Positions 43,830-54,244 of a DNA stretch of 64,000 bases are shown here, one piece after another. The notes beneath the pieces are model-generated. The model had not been told where the DNA came from. It did not search any database and worked only from the letters and a program-made list of their open reading frames with translations. Position 1 is the first letter of the stretch. Each line of letters starts with the position of its first letter. The stretch is from Coenobita brevimanus (taxonomy: Eukaryota > Arthropoda > Malacostraca > Decapoda > Coenobitidae): assembly GCA_032717465.1 (NCBI GenBank), contig CM064658.1, positions 493,501-557,500 on the forward strand. The letters run 5' to 3'. The translations under genes were made by a program, and so were the position numbers.

Positions 43830-44380
43830 TGTATCGCAAAGGCTTTCCCAGACAACTTCTGGGACGCGAAAAATTGCTTTGGCATATGTTCACCGTTAGG
43901 ACTTGGGAGGTTGCTTTGACAGGCTGGTAACAACTTGCGAAATAATGAGTATCAGAAGAATAAGAGAGTTAGCTGTGAAAATTAGTTTTTTGTGATACAA
44001 CATGAGTAAACAAAGTGCGACGACCGCTGTCCTAAACTCTCTCGACGAACAGTTTATTCCCCCGTGATTTTTATGCGTTATTTCTTATTCTATCATTTCT
44101 GTTACTACATTCAGAGTCGCATGTTTCTGTAATGCGATACTATAAATTACTGAACTAAGTATTATGCTCTGTGAAGGGTATTAGTGAAAAGGGAGCTTTT
44201 CTTAATTGTTCGTGAAGGGAGTTTGTGAAGACATTAGTGGGTGGGACGCCTCAGATGACCTCAAGATCTCAAGTGTGTCAGATTTATTGCATCCGTAAAT
44301 GTTTGGAATCACCTAAAACTAGGAGGTGACAGCCGCTCTGGATAAGGAGAAGGCGGGAGGAGTTACTGATATTCTAACAA
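43830..44380 (+). promoter_or_regulatory. DIPK2: Candidate DIPK2 promoter and non-coding first exon
   Basis: This block has many CpGs (for example gtgcgacgaccgctg and ctcgacgaac), unlike the flanking DNA, and contains no recognised repeat. TATAAATT occurs at 44141. It ends with a good donor, acaa|gtaagt, at 44381, about 1.9 kb before the acceptor of the exon carrying the DIPK2 ATG. The role is inferred from composition and position only. Confidence 0.35.
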
Positions 44381-45208
44381 GTAAGTAGATTTTCAGAAAC
44401 AACGGTCAAACGCACATATAACTAGGTTTCACTAGTTGTCATCAAGACTTGGGAGAGAAACCCGAGATGACAGTTGAAGTAATTTTTATGTAAAGGAGCT
44501 TAGATAGTTGTTTGAACGTATGTAGACGGGTGTGGCTTTGCATTTCTTTGGTAATGTATTGTGTGCCCATAGTGTTTCACAGAAATTAGGTCGGACTTTG
44601 ATGAATATACTGTATCCACTCATGAGATCATGTTTGATGCCAAGTATTGTGAAGATCCATAGGCTTCTTTTTGGGACCTTCTGTAGGTGGTCAAAAATAA
44701 ACAGAAAATCACAGTGTGATGAGGTGGAGGGTAGTTAAAACAGCAGGGATACAGTTAACTTAGGTGGTGAGGGAAGGGGAGAAAGTGTAAGGGAAGTGTT
44801 TTATTCAGTCATGCACCTCTGTGTTTTTAGTGTGTGTGTGTGTTTGTGTGTGTGTTTTATTCCTGATTGGATTAGGAGAGGTCTGTGTGACCTTCACATT
44901 ACTAATTCTTCATTTAGTACAGTAGTATTTTGTTGGGTTGGGTGATTCTCCAGTTCCCAGCTCCATTGACTATTGTATCTACATTATAGTGAAGTAACCA
45001 CACCTAACCTTACCTGACAAAACCTGTGTGTGTAAAATTTTATTATAATGATTTGTTTTGGTAAGTTAACAAGTGCCACTGTTTTTACCGGTATCTGTTA
45101 GACCTCAAGAAGTTCACAGTGGTTAGTAATATCATTAGCATTTGCCAGATTAAAATTGGCATGTTACTGTATGTCGTCAGCTGCGGTTTAGGTCAAGGGT
45201 TAAAGAAA

Positions 45209-45305
45209 ATGGTAAATTACTTAAAGAAGAGCTTGTTACCACTGTTTGTAAATTACTTAAGCTGTTTACCACTGGTTGTAAATTACTTAAGGAAGAGCTG
45301 GTTAA
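45209..45305 (+). repeat. Short tandem repeat, 3 units
   Basis: GTAAATTACTTAA occurs at 45211, 45249 and 45280, each followed by a variant of GAAGAGCTTGTTACC. Between the candidate DIPK2 first exon and the ATG exon. Confidence 0.85.
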
Positions 45306-45359
45306 CAACTTTCTTTGTGAAATCCCATGCATTACAGTTCTGTCTATCTATATAAAGCC

Positions 45360-45560
45360 AGACGCCATAATCCTATAAGAGGTGGCCGTTTGTCTTTGAG
45401 TTAGTGGTTTTACAAGGAGGAGCACTAACCCACCACCAACCAACTCATTGACACGTAGGGAACACATATGGGTTGGTTATATGGTTACCACCCAGCATTG
45501 TAAATGGTTTCCTGGCTTACAGGAAACCATTTGGCTAGTCATACAGTGTAACACTGTTGA
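45360..45560 (-). mobile_element. SINE-A' copy
   Basis: Antisense, begins with GACGCCATAATCC (inverted LINE-X terminus), then GTGGCCGTTTG, GCACTAACCCACCACC, TTGACACGTAGGG and a perfect 13-bp hairpin (45502-45532). Confidence 0.7.
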
Positions 45561-45587
45561 AAAGGAATGTCATGATCATCATCATTA

Positions 45588-45790
45588 TCATGTAATCCTG
45601 TGTTGCCCCATGAGGAACGTAGGAGCCCAGGGCTAGGCAAGTTGTTCCTGACGTTTAAGATGAAAGTGACCAGCCTCACACATCCCTGAGTGGCATTATG
45701 TGAGCAGTAAATCCCAACCCCCCCTTGGATGTAAACCTACACAGGCTCAATCCCCATGTGCCGTACCGTAATTTGGTTATACTGTATAAA
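45588..45790 (-). mobile_element. SINE-A 3' module
   Basis: Antisense TAATCCTGTGTTGCCCCATG, GGAGCCCAGGGCTAGGC and CATCCCTGAGTGGCATT. It follows directly after a SINE-A' copy that ends near 45560. Confidence 0.7.
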
Positions 45791-46278
45791 ATTATTATGA
45801 TGTGTAAGATTTTTCAGGTATTGATTCTTTTTTTTTTTTTTTTTTTTTCCTGAGGTAGCAGCATCTCTGTAAATACCATGTGGAATATCATTGTAACTTT
45901 TTGTTGCAGCACTGCAACGGAATGCTCTGTCAGTACAGTTGTAGTCTTAGGTGTGCCACCTATAGTATATTAACCACTAGAGAACATGAATCCAGGGAGC
46001 ATAACCATTGTATTGTTCAGTTCTAAACTTGTTTAACACTGGCTTTAGTGCCCTATATGTTTAGAATTGTCCAGTGGGTGTGACTGTGCCTTTTGATGGC
46101 AGTATGTTGTTTGGTTTTTACAAATATTGCAAATTTTTATTACCATGAGCATTATAATTTATTTACTGAACTGAATACAGTATTTTAAACTGAATATATA
46201 TACTGTGGTTACAGTTTGATGTATCGTACAATAAATAACATATTACTATACTGTACTTCAACAAAATTATCTTTACAG

Positions 46279-46445
46279 GTTATGGGCTTTTGACAGTGAA
46301 TGGTAAACAAGTCTTCTCAAGGAAAGGCAAAGATATTGTTACCAGCCACTGACCACTGCCTTATGCTGTGCACAGAGGCCAGTCATGGTAACTTGTGGAT
46401 CCCAGACAAATTGATATAGCAGCAGAGCCCAGGAAACCCAACACA
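46279..46445 (+). other. DIPK2: Likely 5'UTR part of DIPK2 exon with upstream ORFs
   Basis: The acceptor ctttacag ends at 46278. Between it and the main ATG are two upstream ATGs: a 3-codon ORF (46282-46293) and a 39-codon ORF (46300-46419) that stops 26 nt before the main start in another frame. If this exon border is right, both lie in the leader and could lower translation. Confidence 0.5.
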
Positions 46446-46706
46446 ATGCAGCTGTTACGCATCCACTACCAGAAGCTGTTCCTGTGTGTGTCGTTTGTGA
46501 TGGTGGTTCTGGTGGTGGTGCGGGTTTGGGATGACGATGCCACCCAGCCCCACGCACCACCCGCCACACCGGACAAACGAATTGGTGGCGCACAGGAAAA
46601 CAGTATCAATATTGACTCTCCGGTCTTGGCACCATTAAAGCAGAGTGCCAGTAAGAAGGCAGCTGGCACTAACATCTTTGCTGATTTGTTTCAAGAAATT
46701 TCCAGG
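46446..46706 (+). CDS. DIPK2: DIPK2 coding exon 1: signal-anchor and stem
   Basis: M-QLLRIHYQK then a hydrophobic LFLCVSFVMVVLVVV segment, followed by a polar low-complexity stem to residue 87. The same frame stays open upstream to 46395, but only with a GTG; the ATG is the natural start. Donor gtaagg at 46707. Confidence 0.88.
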
Positions 46707-49700
46707 GTAAGGTACTGTAGGTTAATTATGGTATAGTACAGTAGGTTAATATAGTAGTTTACAGTAGGTTAAGTATGGTACAGTATAGTAGGTTAATTTT
46801 GGTACAGTACAGTTGGTTAATTATGGTACAGTGCAGTAGGTAAGTTATGGTACAGTACAGTAAGTTAATTATGGTATGGTGCAGTAGGTTAATTATGGTA
46901 TTATGAAATACTGTAATTTGTCAGCATTTTGATAGAGTCACTCATTAGACATCATTGTTTTTGCTTATGGAATGGAATTAAGTGTCCAGTAAATTACAGA
47001 AAAGTTCTATATCAGACCTCCATTGCCTACCTATAAAGCCAATTTGCCAGCCTCTCCTAATTCAAATAAAAAAAGGCTTGATGCCTGATATATTAGAACC
47101 CATACCTGACATAAAGGGAGGACTGATTGTACTCGTTCCATCAGTGCTGTATCTGATATCTTCATTATACTTTGGCTAACAAAAGATATGAGACTGTAGA
47201 GCTGTTTTCATTAGAAGACAGTTTCTTGTATGTACAGTATAGGTACACTTATCATAGTGTTTGTGTTGCATTCATGGATGGATGTATACCTCCTGAGCTG
47301 GGAACATTATTTCCATCTTAGAAAACTATAATTATTTCCAGCAGTGACAGACTCTTAAGACATAGTTGTGGAATGGGGGAATAATTTCATTGCCATATAT
47401 GTTATCACATAGTGAGATTCTGGTAAATGCATTCTTAGAAGTCAAGTGGGCTGAGCTCCCACTGTAGTAGTGTTGATCCGAAACAGCATGGAGGATAGAA
47501 AGAGTGACTGGAATTGAACTGTATAAATCAGATAATCAGTTAATACTGTACAGATGTGTTTAAAATGTGTGTATACAAATAATAATAAAGGTTGAACATG
47601 GTAACTGATTAGCAACTGATACATGGTGACAAGTAGATAAATAGGTGTGAGGCAAAACTGGAAAAAGCTTAAGTTACATATTCCTCAGCTGTTTCATACA
47701 TGAAAGTTTTCCTCCCTCCCTCATGTTTTATATTGGATTAACCTTCTCGGAATTTAGATTTTGGGTGAGCCAACATCAGGGTAACCAATATTTTGTTATA
47801 CAGTACGCCCCTTCACAAAGCTATGAAAGCTAGTGCGGTACGACATAGTTCAAACTCTCAGATCTGAAGTGTTTGAGTCTGAAGGCCTTACGGATATTGA
47901 AATATTTTGGAAATTTGATTCATAGTGGTTGCTGTGAGAAAATCAAGTAAAAAAGAACCTACAATACCATGAACAGTAAATTAAATGATGTACTATGTAT
48001 TAGTAATATATCATCTGCAGTTATATTTGTGGAGAGAATGGAGAATGAAAGACTGACTAAGAGGGTGTATGTAGGTGAGGTGGAGGGAGGGAGAGGGAGA
48101 GGTAGACCGAGGATGAGGTGGAGGGATGGAGTTGAGAGGTATATGAGGGAGGGGGGTGTGAGTTGGGGGGAGGGGAGTCAAATGGTGGGTGACAGAGTGA
48201 CTTGGAGGCGTTTTGTCTGCGGCCACCCTTTGCGGGATTAGGGCATCGGGCTATAGATATATAGATAGATAGTTATATTTGTCTACAGATAAACTTTGTC
48301 TTTTGATATGCACTGATTGTGTGAGGACAGATGACTTCAACATCCTGTATTGCCTGAATTTGGGAAAGTGGAAATTTAAAAAGATCTGATGTTCAGATGT
48401 GGGAGGTTTTACCATGTACTGTAACCACAATTTTCAGGAGGAGACATGTCCATTGTGTTTAGGGCATGACCTGTGTGAGGATATTATGGCCGGCTTCCTC
48501 ACCCTGACCTCAGACACCCCACATCCAACCCTGGATGGGGGAGTGATATATGAGGCAGCTCTGGGAGGCCACCACAAACTCAATGTTAAGGTGAGAGAGG
48601 TTTGGTACTCAAGGAGGAGAGGGTGTTGAGGTTTTAGACAAGGAAGAGACATGTGATAGGAGAAAGAGAAAATATTTAGGTTGTGTAATAGAGTGGTGTT
48701 AAAGGAAATATGGCTATATCTTTCAGTCCACTCTCTGTACTCCACATACATTCCTCAGCAGTCCCATCTCCACTGCTCTAACTCTTGACTTTTCATTTTC
48801 ATGCCACACCATAGTCTCACATCCATATGTTAAAGTTGACACTAACACTCCTTCATGTAAGCCTCATGCACCTGCAACACACAAGCCTCTGTTTCTTATC
48901 AAGGCCTTCATAGCAGCAGCTACTTTCCCTCCTTGTGTCACTACTTTCCATTTTTGCACATTTTCCTCCCTTTTCTATCCCGTTTTGCAGATATTTGAAC
49001 TCTCACCAATTCCAGGCTCTCTCTATTCACTGTAACATTGCACTGGGAATCACCTTCTCTCTCAGTAACCATCACTTTACTCTCTTCTATATTTACTCTC
49101 AAGGCGCAATGCTCAGAGACATCAACAAAACTCTGCACTAGTCTGCCAAGTTCTTGTCCGGTATTTGCAAGTAGTACTGTATCATCAGCATACAACAAAT
49201 ATGATATAGTCCATCCATCACCATTCATTACCAACGCCATCCCCCTCTCCATTACTAGTGTCTTTACTTCTCTCATCACCCCATTCATCAAACATGGAGA
49301 CATAACACAACCTTGTTGCACGCCCACGCTAATTGTGAACTATTTACTTGGTGCCCATTTATCCTTACACATGTTTCACTACCATCACAAAAACTTGATG
49401 GCACCTAGCAGCAACCATCTACACCGTACATGTGCAAAGCCTTCCACAATCCATCTCTGTCTACTTTGTTGTATGATTGTTCCAGATCCATGAATGCCAT
49501 AGACACCTTATAGTCTTTCTCATAAGCCTTCTCCACTATCTGTCTCATTGCAGATATTTGATCCACACATCTTCTGCCACTCCTAAAGCCACCCTATTCA
49601 TCACTCACTAGGATTTCTGATATCTCTCTTACTTTCTCTAAATTGTAATCATTCTTCCATATCCCTTCCCTGCCACACTAGGTAAACTTATGCCACGATA

Positions 49701-50453
49701 ATTCTTGCACTCACTTCGCTGACCTTTATAATTGTACAGGGGGTACAATCACAGCCTTTTTCCACTCTGCAGGCACAGTTTCACTCATCTATGCCTTCTT
49801 ACGTGTATCCAACATTAATAATAATAATAATATCTTAAATATCGGGACCAACTGGCTAGCCCCGGGCTTCTATGCTCCTCATGGAGCAATGTAGGATTGG
49901 ATGAATGAATGATGAATGAATAATAATAATAATAATGATATTGATAATAATAATAATACTGTAATAATAATTCACCCATCCATCATCCAATCCTATGCTG
50001 CCTCATGAGGAGTGTAGGAGCCCGGGGCTAGGCATGTTGGTCCTGATATTTAAGATGAGAGTGACCAGCCTCACTCATCCCTGAGTGGCATTATGTGAGC
50101 AATAAACCCCAACCATCCCTTGGATATAGACCTGCACCAGCTCAATCCAATGCAGTAATACTGTACAGTAATAGCAACAACAACAACCACCCATTCCTCC
50201 CCAACCAGATACCCCCAGCGGAATTGTTAACCAACCTGGATGCTGGTGTGTGTGCCAATGCGAGCCTAGAGGTGGGATGTAGTGTGGCCTCGGCTGCCCC
50301 TCGCTCGTTTCTAGCCAGTCGTGCGTCTCTCACCCCCACCACACTCACACATCTCCTGCACCTGGTTAAAATGCCTCGATCTCACTACCCGTAAGTGTTT
50401 GTGTCTCAGTTAAATTTTTCCTTCTGTTGTTACTGTCATTTTTTAACTTTCAC

Positions 50454-50488
<35 letters not shown>

Positions 50489-53400
50489 AATAGAGAATAC
50501 AACTACTGTATGAAAGTGAATGATAGAATATGAGAATGAGAATCAAATAGGTTGATGGATAGATAGAGATAGATTCATAGATAAATACAGTCAATTCAGG
50601 GGGGAGGCGGTGGTTCAATCGGTAGAGAGTTGGCCTGCAGTCCTAACGGACCCGGGTTCAAATCCCGCTGGGGCAGGGAACAGTTTAAGGATTTGAATTT
50701 CACAAATATCGGACTTTACTGATCTACCAGAAGACCCGCCGACATGTCATAAAAATACCCCTGCTAATACCAATACACCAATCCTGTATAAGACAGCCCT
50801 AGCATGTATTCTGTATGGACGGTGGGTGTTAGTGCCGAAGTGGTGACATGTAGAGAGGTGTATGTATGTAGGAGGACTACTGGGCCTTGAAAACAGGCTG
50901 TGAAGCCTATGCCCAGAGTTGGTCACATAAAAAAAAAAAAAAAAAGTTATTTTAGTCTTAATACCTACTGTGGCCTTGAAATTCCATGAATTATATATAA
51001 CATAACGTATGAGGAAAATTACATATGAGTCTAACCTCATGGCAGAGTTGCCCCATACCACCATACTTACACCCGACTAGTCACCAGCAAACACTAACAC
51101 CCTGTCAAAACAGTATGTAATGCATGTATTTAATGGGAATGAACAGTACTGTAAGGTTCTTACCTGACTCTGACTGACGTCAGTTTTTAATTGGACTGGG
51201 GAAGGGGAGGGGTTCCAAGGCTTGAGGCACAGCATGGCCTCTCATCATGAGGCGAGTGTGGTAGTAGCAGGAACAACAGGGCAGACTGGTGCGCCTGCTT
51301 GCCGCAAGGCATGGGTGGGAAGTGCTGTGATTGGCTTATCATGCTTGAATATGGTTGGCTTCCAACAACGAGCGTCAATGATGCCACGACCTGGAAAACT
51401 CATTGGAAATGAGTCACTTGTGATAGTGACCATGACAATCAGACTGGTTACCGCAACATATGAAGTGATCACGGTTTAGCTGGAAAAGTATTGTACTGTG
51501 AATTAGAAATTCATGACTAAGAAACCCATGATATATGCGAGTTGACTGTAGATAGAGAGTGAACGAGTGAGAGATGTAACCCATCCTTTCATCTTGATCA
51601 CCGCTAAGCCTGCTGATGTGCCCAACCAAGCGGCTGCTGGCAGTGATGGAACGAGCGTTTGATGACAACGGTGATGGTAACCTCAGTACTGAGGAGCGTC
51701 TGGCACTCCTCACATCCCTCACTGCAGCTCCTGATATTGTCGTGCTTAAGGTGGGTTGTCTTGTGACCACTTGTGTCCCCCCCTTTCGATCTCTTCGAGT
51801 AATTTTTTTTTTTTTTTTAAATATATATACAGTGTGACCTTGAGGTTAAGGGACTGAATAGAGAGGCTGCCAGAGACTAAGCAGTGTGGAGAGCTGCTAT
51901 TATGTAACCAAGGCTAGTGCATGGAAGCCTACTGGAGCTTTTATAAACAAATGAAGTGAATGAATGAACTCACATCTCTCACTGTACTTTCAGATATTGC
52001 TCTGTGTAGTTGATTTGTCGTCAAGATTCTTATTTGTTTTATTTAGGGTGAGATTCAGTTTTAGTTGCATGTTTACATTGTTTGGTTACAGATGCAGTTA
52101 CCATTTCCTGCCATGTCAGAACCAAATGAGATCTTACCAAACTAATCAGCAGTAATCACAGTATATGAGTTGAAATTTTGCATCATTAGTTGACCAAGAC
52201 TGGAGCTGGTGAATATGAAGTGATAGTAGGTTTAGGCCAGCTGTGCAACATTCATTGAAGATTAGTCCATATTTTGTTTTTGTCTCCCATATTGGATGTC
52301 AGCCTTTCTTTTTTTTGAATGGGAAATAAGGTTAAGATCGTGATTAAATTTGTAGATAGCTAAAAATGATGTAAATTATATGCTGGTACCTAACCACTTC
52401 AGTTTTTTTTTTTTTTTTTTTTTTTAAACACTCTTGTTCAGTTTAGGAATGGTTGACTCTGGCACAGCAAATGACTTGCAGTGGACTTAAAGCTTATCAT
52501 ATTCACTGAAAGGATGTATTTTTACTGTAATTCTTGACAACACTCAACAGTTTTATTCAGCCAAGGAGGAGCCTCTCATTGTAATGAGGTTAATGAAAGT
52601 TACATCTAACTCATCTGGTTTTAAAAATCAGTGCCACCATAAATAAAATCATCTGAACATTGCAATAATAAAAGTGAATATATGTCACTGGATTGAAGGG
52701 ATCAACCAAGTACCAGAGCCTTGTAATTACTTCCTAACAGCTACTGGAAACTGTTAAGGAGATTAATATATGTAATAAGACCTGTAACAGAGTATGAGTC
52801 TCAGGTTTGGCTGAGTTGCATATAAAGTGACGATCATGTGGCTTGGTACCAAACTTTTTGTTGCAACACATCATATGCATGGTTAATAGAGCAGAATACT
52901 TACAGCTTACAGGTTTAGGTTGATGCCGTATACCCTTTTTACATTAATTTGGCCAAAATTGCCATCGCCCCATCGTGCATGTTCAGTAAGAATAGATTGA
53001 CACTAGATATTGACACAAGTCACGAAGAAATGCTGCAAAAAGAACATAACTCCGTAGTACACGCAGCTGCATGAAATAGGCCGCAAAAGGATGAAAATCT
53101 TGACCAGGTTAAGTTAAAAAGAGTATAGTTGTGTCATTTTATTGAACACCTAACTTGCCTTTCTCTCTCATTTCAGCTTCTGACAAAAGCGAATCTCAAG
53201 GTGGGTCTGCCGCGTGTGGTGGGTGTGTGTGGTCGGGCGGGTGTGACGGAAGGAGAGTTGACGCCCCTCACCGGATTGCTGGATGAGACCTTCAGCGTAC
53301 GAGCATCGCTGGCTGCACAGCTCCTCACTCTTGTTGATGATTTCATGGTGAGGCTGGCATGGTTGATCCCTTATGTACCATGATGTCATTTGCATTGTGT

Positions 53401-54208
53401 TATTGCCACCACCAGACACTTTTCTATAGGTAAGGAAAAGGCATGCCCCTCATTAGTTCTCCCTCTATCATGTTTTTCTTTTCTCTTGTTTTCTGGATCC
53501 TATCTAACCCCATCTTTAGGTGAAGAAAGGAGGTTGAGATGATGATGATGATGATGATGTTGATGAATTCGTGTACCGTGAATACATACAGTAAACATAT
53601 GGGAAAAATTACATATGGGCGGCACCCCCTTTCATGGGCATCCCTTGAGACGCCTTCCAGACCTAAGTATTGTACTATACAGGGAAAATATGTAAGACAT
53701 ATTACCTAAGATAAAGTAAACCTACAAGATCATGGCTTTGCTAGGTAAATCATTGGTGGTAGGTGGTGGCGACCATCATCCACTCACTTGACGTAGTGTT
53801 GCCTACTTCTTCCTTAGCCTTTATCATTCTTTTTCTGTGCCTGCCCTCCTCTCTTCCTATATCTCCCATCTTTCCTGTCACTTCTTGTTGCTCTTCTTTC
53901 CTTTACAGGTGGCTTTACATCGAGTGACAAGCCAAATGGTTTCCTGTAAGCCAAGAAACCATTTACAGTGCTGGGTGGTAACCATATAACCAACCCATAC
54001 GTGCTCCCTACGTGTCAACAAGTGGGTTGGTGGAGGGTTAGTGCCCCTCCCTGTAAAACCAATAACTCAAAGTCAAATGGCCACCCCTTACGGGATTGTG
54101 GCGTCTGGCAATAGATAAATAGATTTTGTGTGTGTGTGTGTGTAGGCCTAAAAGTATCACACACCCCAGATTTGGGCCACTTTTTGCTGCTCGTCTCGCT
54201 TACAAGGA

Positions 54209-54244
<36 letters not shown>

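Noticed and set aside
46395..46445. GTG-started extension of the DIPK2 frame
   Set aside because: The ATG at 46446 has A at -3 and sits just before the signal-anchor; GTG starts are not expected here.
50095..50208. Upstream extension of DIPK2 exon 3
   Set aside because: The open frame crosses SINE-A sequence; the acceptor at 50208 gives the correct phase.
50603..50680. tRNA gene
   Set aside because: A and B boxes are good but the acceptor stem does not pair, and the unit continues into a body with a poly(A) tail: a SINE head.
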